A program made the position numbers and the translations under genes. From Agroathelia rolfsii (Eukaryota; Basidiomycota; Agaricomycetes; Amylocorticiales; Amylocorticiaceae), in contig JABRWF010000004.1 in assembly GCA_018343915.1 (NCBI GenBank), forward strand, positions 3,224,001 to 3,288,000: DNA of 64,000 bases, given 5' to 3'. A model generated the notes under the pieces. It worked only from the letters and a program-made list of their open reading frames with translations. It was not told the DNA's origin and did no database searches. Position 1 is the stretch's first letter. Each line of letters opens with the position of its first letter. Shown here in pieces: positions 34,307 to 48,700 of this stretch.

Positions 34307-37300
34307 GGTTATCGCACGACCAGCTGGAAGAGTGTGGATTGAGAAGGAGTGCTGATAGGGTAACCTGGCACCCTTGGGCTAGATACATAAACTGAATGGA
34401 ATGCTGCGAACAGTAGGACTGCAGCTTCGGGCGCTAGGGGTGAAAACACCATTCGTGTCAGGACCATACACCCAGGCACCAACTGCCATCCGGCTATTCC
34501 TTTGCTTGCTCATTATCGTTATATGTGTATGGCCAGTGGTATAATCCAGAAGGGGTATCATACGATTATGACTGATTCATCATGCATCAAGGAAGAGAAG
34601 GTGCGGCGGCCTCCCGTAATTAAGGCATAACAAGCCCAGCATGATAGCAAAACGATAATTTAATCACATAGATGTCTGAGAGGACATGAAATCTTTTGGG
34701 TCAATGTAGCCACTGGGACCATTACGTAGGCCTGTGGCCCAAACGAGTAAGAATATTGGACTGGAGGGTGCCCAAGAGTGTTGTTGATTCTCAGCTTCTA
34801 AAAAATCCCACGGCGGACTCGGAACAGAACACTGACGCGGCCGGGCTTGCCCGGAGCGGTGATACTGCAACACCGAAATCTAGTACGCTCGTCATATCTC
34901 GAGGATGCTACTGGTACATGTATCAAAGAATCTACGTAGAGATACATTAGGTAACTGGGGTTGTGTACAGGAAAGGCAACAGAGATCTCCCAGGTTCCAA
35001 GTAACTTGTGACTGTAGGTAATCAGTCTGCCATACACATTACTACACAGGTGGCCTTGGTCTAGACCTGATGGCACCTAAGTATCTGATATCGGTTGCAT
35101 CTTTACCATAAAAATGTAGCCATAGACGCCGAATGGAGTGTTCTCCGGAGGCAACACACTGAGAGATTGTTTAGAGTCCGAACCAAACCAGAATGCGGAT
35201 GCAGTGTCAGCGTAAGGTCAGCGGTGTCAGCTGCCATGCTCATTTTATTAGACGAGCGCGCGAAACATCTGCTCAACATATGGTTTCAGGCTTACAAATA
35301 TGGTGATAATCCGAAGTATCAATACGACGAAGGCTAAGGGAGTCGGTTTAGATATTTGGATTTAGACATTCCATTGTCCTTTTTTCATCAGAAGGAGGAC
35401 CTTCGCAGTATCGTGACCCATCGTCCTTATGTGAACAGTATATCTGATGTCAATATTTCCAATTTTACAGGCGTACAAGCTTCAAGACCCTGAAATACGA
35501 TGATCTATCCGAGGCGAGCAGGCCAAGGACAATCCAGGCTGGAGCAAGCACTGTTACATCACTGCCAACGCTTCTTTCGATGTTGCTGTGCTTGGAAGGA
35601 AGGGATCGAGGCGCATTCCCATGCAGTGCTCATGGTCAGCACTGACAGGAGGATCCCATGAACAGACAAATGCCAACAAATTACTGAGACGTCTTAATGA
35701 TGATACTGATAAGAGTTCAGGTGATAACAGCCACTGGCACATGAGCCAATGTGGCGCTACAGTGGTATCGGTGGCGGTGGCGCAATTGGGGCCCCGTGAT
35801 AACCTAACAGAAATGCCGAGAACCGAAGGCATTTCCCGATTTGTCGCCTGAAGAAAACATCGACAGCCAAGGTGCAAGTATTGGATAAACCTCGGAAGTC
35901 AGACTTGAGTGATTCAGGTCCTCGAAACGGCAAGATGGGTAAGGTTCTGTATTTACCTAATACATTGCAAATATCCTGGAACATCTCTACTCGATCGATG
36001 TGGCGAGGGTGTATTATTCCGGTTCAATTATCTTTCGACTGAGATCAGGGAGACCTCTCAATGCGCCCTTCCTCTTGCATCACCATGACCGTAGGACTCA
36101 AAGCGAGGAGGTTATTGGCACATGAAGGTGCAAAATATCATGGTATTGGCAAATTTTGTCCTCGGTGAAGTCCAAAGACTCGCAACCTCAACACTTGCAT
36201 CAACGAATTTGTCTAATCCGGTACACTCACGGTCTCACGTGTACGGATGGACAGCATGGTCGATCAAATCATGCGTACTGCGGTACGGGACGGCGTAACC
36301 CTCTTTTTTCCGGTCGTTTGGGTCCACTGACCTGACCTCTTTCATTGACGTTTCGAGCCGTGACCCGGCGCTGCGCACTGACATTCTGACGGAGAAGAAA
36401 AAAAGACCCTGGAGCGGGAGATACGCGCCGAGGACAAGACAGCCCCCAAGTCCCAGCGGACCGGGCGCGGTGGTTGTCCATATTCGTCCATATCCTGTTC
36501 TGCGCGTCTGCATGTGTGCGCCGCATCCTCCTGGTAGCCGGATCCGACGTGCTTCCTAACTATCGCCCTTGTACCACCTAGATTCCTATATCATCATTGC
36601 ATGAAGAGGAATACAAAGGCCCGCACCGCACCCACACATCTACCAAGTGGATAGGTGGGATTCAACATGCGTCCTATTCACGATGCACGATGACACTTGG
36701 TCCTGAAGGCGCATGGGAGGCACAGATCCCGGGGAACGGAAAAGACCAGAATAATGGTGGGTTCGCTGTCTACGACCTTACTTCATTTTTTTTTTCAGGT
36801 AATGCCCCAAACCCTTGGCCCTCTTGCGCTTCCTGGGTCCCATCAAAGATCAGTGGATATAGCCGCACAAGCGAGAGGAAAAGAAGGGTGAGCATACCCA
36901 TGCCCTTCTTCCATTTGCGGCCATGCGTCACCTGAGCAGAAGTGCATGCATAGCTGTGGCTGCAGCCTCCAGCACTGCCGTGTGACCACTCTCAGCATGC
37001 TCAACAAGTAATCACCACTCAACAGAGCGTCGGTATCTTCAGTGCTTTATTCCATGGAATACTCTCAAGGTGTACAGTTACCAGTTCGTCTCAGGTTCTC
37101 GGATCATGCTGAGAGCGTTACGATGTGCATTCTGAGTACTGAGCGCTCGAACATCTGCATGCCCCTGGCCACGTCAATGGGCCGAGCACTTGATTGAGCT
37201 TAACCAGTACCAGGTGCAGTACCATCAAGTCCCAGTACCGAAAAAGCCCTTTATTGCCCATCAAGCAGCTTGATGATGTCCGGACGACGGAAAGAGTGTG

Positions 37301-40300
37301 TGTCTAAGCAAAAGGTGTAGATGTGCGAGATATTTTGTCTTGGCTTGTCTCCAACCTGTAGATCAAAGAGAACCTTGCGCGCTTGAACCTTGGACTATCC
37401 GTTGCCATCTGTCAGACCTTTCCGCTTGAAGGATTCCCACATTATTCTTTCTTCTTTGCATTCCCTGGTACCTTCCGCTTTTCCACCTATTTTCCACTCT
37501 GCGAAGACAGATGTGTGACGTTTCGTTTACGGTGATTTATGATGGGCCATGAAACGCCCGATGTGGTATTTATGCCCATGCTCAAAGCAAAATTGTCAAA
37601 TCAAAATGCTCTGGTAAGCCGGGTAGGGGGGGGGGGGGGTGGACTCAGATTGACATCCGTGCGCAGGCATGCAACAGGGGAAGGAAGGGAAAAAAGAAGG
37701 CTCTGGTAACGGCCGAGTTTGGCCGCCGAGCATTAGATATACACAAGCCTAACGGGGACGGAGCAGATTACCGAGCGTGCTCATGCTTGTCCTTTGTGAC
37801 TCGGTGCCCCCTTCCCACCACGAGTAACAGCAGCCAAGGTCTGAGAAATACAGGGTATAGCGATGCGGGGGAGCAGGAAGATGAGCGAAAGATGCGGAGG
37901 GGTGCGGTTTAATCGTCCGAATTACCGCCCTCCGATGATGTTTTTCTTCACCCTCGGAAACGACATACGTTTGCGGCCTAACGAACACAGAACCGGACGA
38001 TGGACCGAGACGATCAACAAGACGTTAATTAGGCTAACTAGGTTGTCTACTCCGTGAGTGTATCATTCACGCAGCCTTATTCGATTTTAGTCTAGTATAC
38101 CCATTATCATTACGTACTTTCTAAATTGTATCTTATTTCTCCCCGTACGCATCTCTATGACTCTGTGATTATGATGCATCATGCCAATCGTTTACTCGAC
38201 GTATATGGCTTCCCTTCGTCTGTCCGAGCGCTTGTCTCCGAGCATTTTACCGGCTTTCCAATCATCCTCTCTCTCACGCAATTTACGCCAAAGCACTAGT
38301 CAGGGCGCTTAATTTTTCGCTTGCGCTAAGTGATTAATAGCGACGACATAATCCGAGTCTCGTTCACAATGATTAGGCGGGAGGCGGCGTTCCTTGGCGA
38401 CAACGAAACCGTGTGGACATCGGGCGCAGTTAAATCAGGGGCGGCGACAATGACTAGATTCACGCTGTATTTCTCTCTGCTATAATGGCGGTAGTAGGTA
38501 ATGTCACTGGTACGCCGACGCCATCATTGTGTATAATTCTTAATGACACGAATATATATCATGGTGCATTTAGTCATCAAGTGCTAATACATGGCTTGAT
38601 TGTCTAGGCAAGGGATGAAACCTAGGTCAAATTGTTGACTCAGAACGTCTGCTTAGTGTCAATTCCATAAGGAGTTTTTTTTTTTTTTAAAGAAAATAAA
38701 AATAAAAATAAAATCGAGGTCGTTTGGCTTGTTCATGCCCCTGAACAAATGAAGGATGCCTAGCCAACGTCGTTCATTCACCATTATGAGCCATAGCTAG
38801 CTTAGAATGTTACACCGATGCCCATCATGGATGGAATGACGCATGAAATAAGCCACCAAACTTTGCAAGGGACAGACCCTAAACTAAACTCCCTCCTAAT
38901 CCCTCGCGACAGAGCAACAAAACCTTATTCATTCAACTTGACATCGTTTCAGGTCCCTAACTCCTTACAGCCTAGTAATGGTCGTTTTTTTTTTAGTACA
39001 TTATTACTGCCGCACCGCTAACTACAATTATTTTATCATTGATTGCATTTGAATATAATTTTTACCCGACCATGTATTCCATACACATACACCAAAACCT
39101 TTGGAACAAGAAAACAAATCGAATCAGCAAAGGAGAAGAAAACATAAGCAATTGACCAAGTCTCTCAGTCCATTTGTTGGGTTATATATATGTACTCGTC
39201 GTAATGCCGTTGATGATACTTTGAAGAATTGGATGTCCGTGTGAATCAACAAGGAAAACAGGGGGGGGGGGGGGAGAGAGAGAGAGAAAGTAAAAGACGG
39301 ACAGGAACAACTGGTAATGAAAAAAGAAGAGGGAGGAGACAATAACCAGTATCGCGACCTTGGACTGTATGTATCCTATGAACACCTATAGTCGTTTTTT
39401 GTTCGTGCACATTTATCAATGACGGAAAAGGGAATTCAAGAAAACAGAAGAGACCAAGAAAGACGTGCGCGAACTTGGGAAGAAAAGGCGAGGGTTGGGG
39501 GGGGGAGCGTTTGCTTGTGGTGTTAGCATGAGTTGGGTGAGTGGATTAAGATGAAACGGGAACGTCCATCAGCACTTGAGATCATCGTTCACAGTAAAGA
39601 AACGATTGAAAAAAGACAAAAAAGGAGAGCAATATGGAAATGCATGATGGATGATTGCAACGCGAAAAAAAAATGGGGAACATGAGTGAAGAGGGATAAA
39701 GGAGAAGAGACGAGACGAGAAACAAGCAGAAAGAGCATTGGTATACAGAAACGACGAAAAAAAAGGGTGAGATGAGGGGTGCATGTAAATGGACAAACGT
39801 GATTGCGGATAGATACAATTGATAGATCAAAAAGCAATTGGCCCAAGCTGGATGAAACGAGACGGAAACGGAGATGGAGAAAACCAAGGCAATGAAGAAA
39901 AAGAAAAAAGGACAAAAAAGAGTAGGAATTGATATCTAAGTGACCATGATGAAGAGGATGCATAAAGTTCGATCGTTCACTTCTCCCCTTTTCCTCCTCC
40001 CTGACCACCAGGTTATTCTAGAAAATCAGCGGAACGCGTGGCAGTGACGATGGCGTGGCAACAGCGGAGACGATAGCAAGGACGATGCTGATGGCAATAG
40101 TGACCGTGAGACGGGCCGGGGCTATGATTGGGTGACATGGATGAAAAAGAGGGGAGGAGGAAGTGATGGCAAATAAGTAAAGGCTAGTGAAGAGGGTAAG
40201 GGACAAAGTAGCATCGAATCTATGACATGGACGCGCGCGAAGCGAGGGATTGATGCATGATAACAGATTTTTGCCCTTCTTTTTTGTCAATAGGAACGAT

Positions 40301-40735
40301 CAAACACCCCACTGGGCCGGCAAGACAGGCAAACGCCACGCGCGCTATACGTACAACCTTTTGACACGCCGTCGACACCCAGACTTTTCGAATGCTCTAG
40401 CGCGCTTTTCGTCGTCCTGTCTCCGTGGCGTTTGTTTTATTTCCTTTCGTTCTTCTTCTTTTCGTTCCCGTCTACTGTCAAGGGGCAATCGATTCTCATT
40501 TCCCGCCGTAGGTCAACAAAATCCGAGCCATGATTCGTTCGTTGATTGACAATCCTCGGACAGCATCTATCCGCCAGTCTGTCGATGCCAGCCTAACCCA
40601 AGCCCATCAATCGCCTGCGACCAAGTGAACATCAATCCATCCGTTCATCCATCCATTCCTCCCACCATCTCCACCTCTGCCGCCACCCACACCATCGTCG
40701 CACCCATCCTGCAGGCGCATGCGCTCACACACAAA
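34307..40735. other. Gene-poor region, ~6.4 kb
   Basis: No supported gene. Contents: simple-sequence tracts (G14 followed by GA repeats at 39261-39290, AAAAT repeats at about 38690-38712, G13 at 37627-37639), and several copies of an ATGATGCATGAT-like motif (34578, 38171, 40251). The purine-rich plus strand from 39420 to 40000 gives Phe/Ser-rich minus-strand shadow frames and is probably the long 3' flank of the HMG-box gene. Decayed mobile elements cannot be excluded. Confidence 0.45.
39261..39290 (+). repeat. Poly-G14 plus GA microsatellite
   Basis: Fourteen G followed by about eight GA units. A run like this can form a G-rich secondary structure and is prone to length error in sequencing. 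Confidence 0.9.
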
Positions 40736-42730
40736 TCAGCCCTCATTCTTGACCCTGCTCCAGGGAGTGACAAACGGCGGCATATCGCCCGCACCCGCCG
40801 AGGGAGGACCATGGTGATGATGGGACCGACCATATGCCCCCGTCGACCGATTATCCGACATGGGCGGCAATGTCACGGGCCCGGCAGAGTATAATCGTGC
40901 ATCAGCGCTGTTCCTGTCAGCGCCCAGAGAAGGATAGGAAGTGTTCAGGGGCGGCAGGGACGGTGTCGAGCCAAACCCAGCCGTGACGGATGCCGTCGAA
41001 CGGTCGTACAGGCCAGATAGGCCTGCTGCCGCTACTGCCACAGCCGCATCAGTAGTGTACGCTGACGTTGCGGTCGGCGAGGGCGACGTCGAATGAGAAG
41101 GGGAATAGAGGCCTCCACCACCTGGTCCCGATGTGCTCGATCCCGACGACGGAGGCTGTGTGCCCGGAGGATAGAACGGCGAATTTAGCGTTGGGAAGTT
41201 GAAGTCGGGAGACTGCGAGGTCGTGGCGATGGGTGACTCGGCGGCTGACGTGCTCGACCGGCTGGAAGGCGCAACGCTGCTGCCAGGTCCGCTCCAGGAA
41301 GAGGACGAAGAAGAATAGGCGTGCTGCTTGGCGCGATCGGCCATCCATGCGGCTGCGGCTGCGGTCGGATCGCGCGAGCCATAATCGTGTGCAGGGCGGC
41401 TAGTCGGCGGTTGTGTCCAGGGAGACTGTTGACCAGAGACACCGCCGCCTGATGCTGCGGAATACGGCGGGCTGCTTGAGGAAGGCGTGGCGGGGAACCC
41501 TCTAGAGAAGGAGTAAGGGCCAGTAGATGGCGTCGGTAATGGCGGAATCGACGGCGGTTGCTGATGATGATGGTGGTGGTTCGGCACCGTGCTCCGTTCG
41601 TAAAGATGGCGCGAATCGCTGCGGCTGCGGAACGATTCCGGAGAAGAGGACGAAGAAGGGTAGGGGAAGTTAGCAGCGCCAGCGTGTGCTGACGACGAGC
41701 CAATGGAGTACCCTGAACGGGAGTCGATAGGAGAGATAGGGCGTGAATGCAATGATGTTAATGACTGGGCCGCGTGCATACTTGGGTAAATATCTGATGC
41801 ATAATCATAATTCTCCTCGCTCTCAATTGGTGAGCCGTCGCCGTCGAGACCGGGGTCATCGAGGCCATCGCCTGGCAGGTGATCATACCCATGTAGCTGG
41901 GCATCTGGCCTTCGTCTCTTACGAGAGTTATTGGGTCTGCGGCGATAGACATAATCCGGATATTTCGCGTTGAAGTTCTCTTTCAGCGTTTTGGCCTTGT
42001 CAAGGTAAAACTGCTTTTCTACCTATGGAAAGAAGGTCACATGAGTTTCCAAAAAAAGAAAGAGTAACCATCAAGTGCAAACAGAAGCGGCAGACGCGGG
42101 GTAACGCTAACACATAATGTTGTCACGCCACGCGTTCAGTGGCTGCCAAGAAAGTTTAAAAAAGGAAAAGGGTAAACGCGTCACGCACCGCTGGCATGTT
42201 GGCCCATTCTTGACTTAGAATTTTGCTGATGGCCCCCGTCTTCATAGACTGGTTCTCGGCAGACACCTGGGGGCGTCGCCTTCTGGCAAAAATCATAAAC
42301 GCGTTCATGGGTCGTTTGGGGGTACCATCGGCGTTTAAAGTTTGCACTGTAAGAGATGCGTTGGGGTCGTCTGGATCTAAATGTGCATGCATAGCGATAT
42401 AACAGAGGGGAAGGAAAGGTAGGAAAATGATTGAATAATCTGATTATGCATTGTTGTTTTGCGTGTCTTTGAGAGCCAAAAGTGACACACAAAGTACACG
42501 CATATATACTCACCTTGGTTAGCAGAGACACTATGTCTGGAGTGAGATGGATAATCAAGACCATGTGTCGACGTGGGTGTGGTCGACGTTGGAGTGGATG
42601 ACTCGGTGTTAGCAGCATTGGACTGCATGTCCTTGTCATCGCGTTCACTGTGGGAGGGCGATACAGAGTCGAAGAACGAGGTTGACTGGTACGTCTTGGG
42701 GAGTGCCATGTCAGAGCTGTAACGGTTCAT
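40736..42730 (-). CDS. HMG-box transcription factor (SOX/Rox1/MATA-HMG type)
   Basis: Start assigned at 42730 (MNRYSSDMALPK); an in-frame ATG at 42793 could add 21 residues. The Ser/Thr-rich head is followed by the HMG box from about residue 92: PKRPMNAFMIFARRRRPQVS, then SMKTGAISKILSQEWANMPA and EKQFYLDKAKTLKENFNAKY, ending PDYVYRRRPNNSRKRRR with a nuclear localisation signal. RPMNAF is the signature of sequence-specific (SOX-like) HMG boxes. The long C-terminal exon (40736 to about 41970) is low-complexity: Ser runs, His run, Pro- and Gly-rich tracts, Ala repeats, ending SRVKNEG, a typical activation or scaffold region. Three or more introns, one inside the HMG box. Basidiomycete members regulate mating, dikaryon or fruiting development; the specific role here is unknown. 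Confidence 0.9.
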
Positions 42731-45700
42731 GCCAAAGGCGAAAGTGCTAATAGCACGGTGGTGATCTAGTGTGGCTGCCAGGGCGAAGAGCAAAGGTTAT
42801 AATGGAGAGAGGGTGCAGCAACAGCCGTGGTAGGAGATGGAGCAACAATCAACAGCAACGATGATAGATCGTGGCGAGAGGAGGGGGTAGTAAAAACAAA
42901 CAGATAGTGTGCGTGTGTGAGTGAGGGTATATATATATGTGTGTGGTTGTGGACTGATGTATGTGCAGGGGAACAAGGGGGGGATGAAGCGTACAGACCG
43001 AACTCCCTGAAGAGAGAGAGAGATGAGATGGTGATGAGAGAGAGAAAGAGAGAGAGAGAGCAAGCCGAGAGCGAGCACGAAGAAGTAGAAAAGGAAGAAG
43101 AGAGAACAGACGGGCTAAGATGAGATCATGGCGGTAGGGCGCGGAGGTCTGGGCAAACAAGTCGAGCAGGAGTATAGAAGCACAAGTCGAGCCAACGAGC
43201 CACACAGCTTGCGAACGACGCTCTAACACAAACGAGGGCGTAACGAACAACAGGCGGCCTCATCTCGCCATCTTGTCATCTGCCCATTCCCATTCGGAAG
43301 TTGACCTCTCCTCCTTGCACCCCGTTCCCCGGATCTCCCTGCCTCCAATGGCAATTCTCCCGGCGCCCCCTCGCCCTGGATGTCTCTTGGCATCCCGAGG
43401 ACTGAATGGCTGGCTCTCACTGGGTCGCATCGGGAAACCGGCGGAGATTCCTGCCGAGATGGCGATGGTCCCATGCCCAGCAACCCAAAGGTTATTCAAG
43501 GTTCTCACCCAGGATCGGGAATCTCGCCCTCCGATCCTTCTTCCTCTCTCTGCCAGGCCTCGAGCGGCGGAGATTATCGCTCAGCTGGCTCACTCGCTGA
43601 CGAGCAGTCCGCCTCGGCCTGCAAACGGAGGAGGGATGCATGGCACACAAGCTGTCTGTTTCCTGCCTGCCCTGGTCTGGTCTGCAATCACCCTTGAGAG
43701 CCACTTTGATCACGATCACATGGATGTATATAGAATATACAATACTAATGGTCGTTTGAAAATGAAAAACGGTAGGAAAGGGAAAGAAAGAACCCCATGC
43801 ATCCTCGGCACCAATAGCCGTTCGCCTCCCCTTCTCCTTCGTCCTCTATCACGTCTTTAAATCGGCCGTCGGACGTTAGCGCGGGTACATGTTACCCAGC
43901 GGGCAAAAACTTAATCGGACCTTTTACTCGACGGTCCCCGTCTTCTTTTTCTTTTTCTTTTTTCTTTCTTCCTTTTTGCGGCTGCTGGCTAGCCAGGCTC
44001 TCCGTTTCTGTCCACACGCTGTGTCACGGACGCGTCCACTCGCGTCACGGCTCTCCGCTTTGCGTGTATGCGCACAGGATTGACAGTCTGGCACATGCAC
44101 ACTGGCAGGTCTTTCTCAGTCGTCGACACAGTCTGGCCCCGCTCGGCCCTGCCAGTTGCTGACTGCCACGCCCGACGGCGTTCATTGCTTGATGAGTCAA
44201 GCAACAAGGACATGTCGCCCCATATGCTGCCTGCTGCCAGTGGTTTGGTTCACAACATCAAGAATGACCCGCTCCCTCTTCCGCGTACTTGCCCTTTCCT
44301 GTCATCATCATCCTCATCGTTGTCGCTTTTCCTTCCTTTCTTCCATCACGTTATAACTCATATCCGATCTTTTCATCATATCATGATGATGTGCCTCTTG
44401 ACCAAGCTATCCTGTTTCCAAATCTGTCTTAGTGTTTAATAAAAAATAATAAATCAGATGTTGACTCGTCCCTCCCCCACATTGCCAGCTAACCAAACAA
44501 GCGCACATATCATACATGCCTCGCACGCAGGCGGCTCAACAGGAATCAATGCGGAATGAAAGCCAAAGATGGAGGGACATTACACTAGACAGCGTGTGAC
44601 ATTGATGTCGATCTTTGCTTCTCTTTCTTCCGCCTTGGCCTATTATGGCACATATACGTACTACGAACGGCTCGTCATTACCCTATATCATGCATGCATG
44701 CATACCCATCCAAGCTTAGTGCTTATGAAGGGTGGGGGGGGGGGGAAATACAGCAAACAAGAGGTAAAGAAAAAACGATCTTGCCTCCGCCCCGACCCTC
44801 CCTTCCATCGGGCCAGATCAACATCCGCTTAACCCAGTTTGGCTGTCGCCGCCCAGACATGCATCATCATCAGTCCCACACAACCGATTTCGCACTTCCC
44901 CAATCCCCATGCGCCCCTTTGGATATGACCCCTCCTATCTGTCCGGAATCGCCCCGTGCGAGCTTACTCGGTTACTGTTGCTGCCTGCACCTACAAGTAA
45001 AGCTCACCCCAGCAGAGCCACCTTGATCGACTATCAGAAAACAACGACAGCTAAAATGAAGCAGCTAACTGCATGGAGATGCTGCCAAGGGCTCGACACC
45101 CAAAAATGGGCATGACAGAACCTAAGGCCTAAAATGCATTATTGTGCTCCCTCTTTGTACCGTATCGTCACCTTGACTGCGCTCTCCTCGGTGCCTTGTT
45201 TTGTTGTGTGGCTTGGCCTCTGCTTTGACGGGCTGTGAGTGAGGTGATTGTGGTCCGCAGCAGTGGTGCACGCACATGTGCACCTACAACTGCTGCCTGT
45301 AGGTAACTCAGCAGGCTTATGGTAGAGTGATTGCTGCCTATATGCCTATGCATATCTAAACGTGGCCTCACTAGCGCCATTGCACCCCCTAAGTGTGTAG
45401 CGTCCGAGTAGTGTAGTAGTCTATAAGTTTCCTCAATATGGGATTAGGATTTGCGCGCACGTTCCCTTAGGCATCATAATTTATCACTGCATACTCAATT
45501 GATTTTCGGAGGCGGCGCACGAGCTAGAGAAGGAGAAAAAGAAAATGTTGCGCAATAGAATAATAAAGGTAGCCTATCTATCAAGCATGTAGCGTTCACC
45601 CCATCTTCACAATTTCTAATTTCCAATTCATTCCAGCATAGCGGCGCCTGCATACATATACATTCATCATCATTATCATCATCATTGCAATCGTCATCGT

Positions 45701-48700
45701 CATCAACATGCATGCACCCACGCGTGCATCATAGTTGATAAGTCCAATTCAACCCCCTATGGTTCTTGACAAATTAAACAAAAAGCGGTTGAATGACAAA
45801 GGAGCCTATGGGGAGCCGTTCGGAGCGATATGCTAATATGGTTTGTGACGGAACGGCTCCATGAACTTTATGCTCTTGATCCTAATGAGTTCCTTTGACC
45901 GAACCTGTGTAAAATGCTATTATCGTTGTGATAACTGCGACTTGAGCTAATACACCTATCACATCACGTACGTATACCTCTGCATGTAACATTGATGCGT
46001 AACAGCATGCCACCTGATGTATGAAAGATACCAAGGGATCTGGACAGGCCTTCACAATTGAAGAGCGCACATAGAGATCATTATCACACACAAGAACTTT
46101 GAAAAATAAGCATTCTCTCGGGCTGTTCCGCTCTCGCGCCTGTCGGTGATTCGGTATCAAAATGTCAGTGGTGCGAAGAATGCACTGCAAACACAAGCGG
46201 CGGCGCCGGCGTGCCAGTGATGGGGAGAACACGCAAAAGGAAAATAGCAAATGTCCGGCGAATTTTTCGAGAGTACTTGGGATCGAAATGAAGAAACCTT
46301 ACCAGGCTAACTCTCAGCGTAACCACACATGTTACTCGGACTCGGGGATAACCTATGCCAAGAATACATGTAGTGTGCACATGTTTTCTACTCAGGTATC
46401 ATACCCTCCCTCATTTACCCATGAGCGGAACGCGGCCAACTGTGAGTGCTGTATTTTGCCACCTGATTCCCTGGCTTTTCAAGCGCTTGTGCGACACTCC
46501 CGCAGCCGCATGGGTTTTCGAGTCTTCTCTCGCTTCGGAATGTCATCGCTTGTCGCTTCCTTCTCTGTCTGGAGTAAGACTAGGTCCATTGTTTGATTTT
46601 TTATCCTATACATGTCGTAATGGAGGATCATGGTTAATGATGACCCCCTCTATCGGAAAAGAACCTTACAAAGAACGATCTAATTTACATTTGTTTACTT
46701 CCTCAACCTGATTCAAAGTTGTGTACGTGTACGTATACGTGATGCCAGTTTGTGCCGCTTTGTCACACGGTGGTGATTGTTAGCAGCCCGAGTCGGTTTG
46801 GTAGTTTACCTCCGCCAAAACGCCGGCGCGGGGGCTTTTTAGGGATGCTAACTAAGCTACGCACGCGCATCCCTTGCGAATCATTGTCTTTTTCTTTTCT
46901 TAGTTTCATGACTCAGAATAAGCTTCAAGTTACAGTTCATCGATTATGCAGCAACCCACGGATTGCGATGGTTAGGGTGTCTCGCTTTGAGCATGAGCGT
47001 TCGAGGTTTGCTATTGAAGGATGCACTAGTATTTGGCATTGAATACGGAACACTGACTCGGAGGTTACGAGTGATAACCTAAAAAGAATATATTCTGGGC
47101 GCCGAGTGGTATTAAAGACCGGACGACGGAGAAAAAAAATACAGAGAGAAAAGGATACTGATCTGTATAACTCAGGAATACTCTGCAAGAAATTCCCCAT
47201 TGGTATCGCATCGGCGTTCTAAAAAATAAAGAAATTCTTCTTGGCATTCATAAATCATATTTTGTTGCAAGGATAGGATAACGGCGAAACGAACCATCAA
47301 AAATAGATGAACGCCTAGTAGGTCAATGTCAGGTATGCCTCAACCACGACTACGAGGAAAATTAATTTGCCAATACCTGCCAGTGTCTGGTTCAATATCT
47401 TCTTTCTAGACAAGGATACTTGGTACGCGATCCCCCTCCTGCTTTGTGCTGGCGACGTCGCCTCATCTTTCCGGTTTGTCTCGTCGAAGTGTTTCTCTAC
47501 ATCTTCGACCAGGAGAGTGGTCACCAATTCTGTTGCATGGCCGTTGTCCGCGGAATAAAGGAAAGAACAGCAGCTCGAGCGGCAGAATCACACTGACGAC
47601 CGATTCTCATCCCCCAAAATCCTCGTTTTGATTTCATTTTATTTCGTTTCCCTTTGGGTATTCGAGAGTCTGAGACAGAGTGTAGAGTGCTGCTACCGTG
47701 TTGTATCCTTTTCATTTCCATTCCTGTGCTTAGAGAGGAAGATGATGAAAAGGAAGAAAAGGAAATAACGTGGGCACGGCGTCTTTTTTGATCTTCTTAC
47801 TTCCTCCAAGAGTCATCATTACGAATACCCTTACCACCTGCATCAATTCGCCGACTAAAGATCACGAGGGGATAACGATTGCGAGGATGAGGACCGAAGC
47901 ACGAACAAGCATGCGGCTGCGGTGCTGTTACATCGATGTCATCATTCATAAACAGCCAGAAGCGAGTATCACTACGGGCGAGACAAAGGAGGATCAAATA
48001 AGTATACCGTATTGATATTGATTTATGGCCCTATAATTCATTGGCATGATGGCCGTAGCAAATCATACTAACCTGCTTATTTAGGAGATTCTCTTCCCAA
48101 GTGGGATTGGCGATATGTGTATTTGCCAGATGATACGCGCCTTTTTTGGCATGTAGCAATTACCAGGTATCTCGAGAGAAGTCTTGATAATTGGAAATTG
48201 CGACGTTAACAGCCAGGGGTCTAGCCTTCTACCGTCGTTGCTTGAATGCAACCTCCTATTCAAAAGTATAAGCAAGTCAGCGGAACACCCCAAACGGATG
48301 TATTCACGCGATCCTCATCAATTGTCCATCGCGACCGAGGTGGCAAAGAATGGTGCAAACAGAGCGGTCGCTCACTGGTAACTAGGCTGTCCGCGAGCTT
48401 AGCTCAATACTAACGATTCTATCGTGGCGTATTAGCGCGATACTACAAAACATTTGGAATGGCCGTCAATAACTTTTCTGTGTATAGTGACGGCAATCAT
48501 GCTTGTCAGATATCGAAAACGGAAAATAAGAGAGCTGGTGGGTGACGTGTTCTTCGCCAACCCACTAGAACAGCAGATTGATCTTGTCTCCACTCTAGTC
48601 ATACCTTTGGCTAGATGATGCCTATATGCACATTCCTGTATGCTTCCCAGAGCAAGCAAAGAAGTCCTCGGCCTCATTTATTGGCCGGGCAGTGCAAATA

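Noticed and set aside
39124..40008. Minus-strand hydrophobic frames of 72-139 codons
   Set aside because: Shadow of purine-rich plus-strand DNA; several frames are open together with the same composition.
43273..43860. Plus-strand 195-codon frame upstream of the HMG-box gene
   Set aside because: Pro/Ser/Leu composition set by C-rich DNA, no recognised domain, and an overlapping frame is equally long.
46162..46596. Plus-strand 144-codon frame with a basic run near its start
   Set aside because: No family character and no supporting neighbours; length is within chance for this gap.
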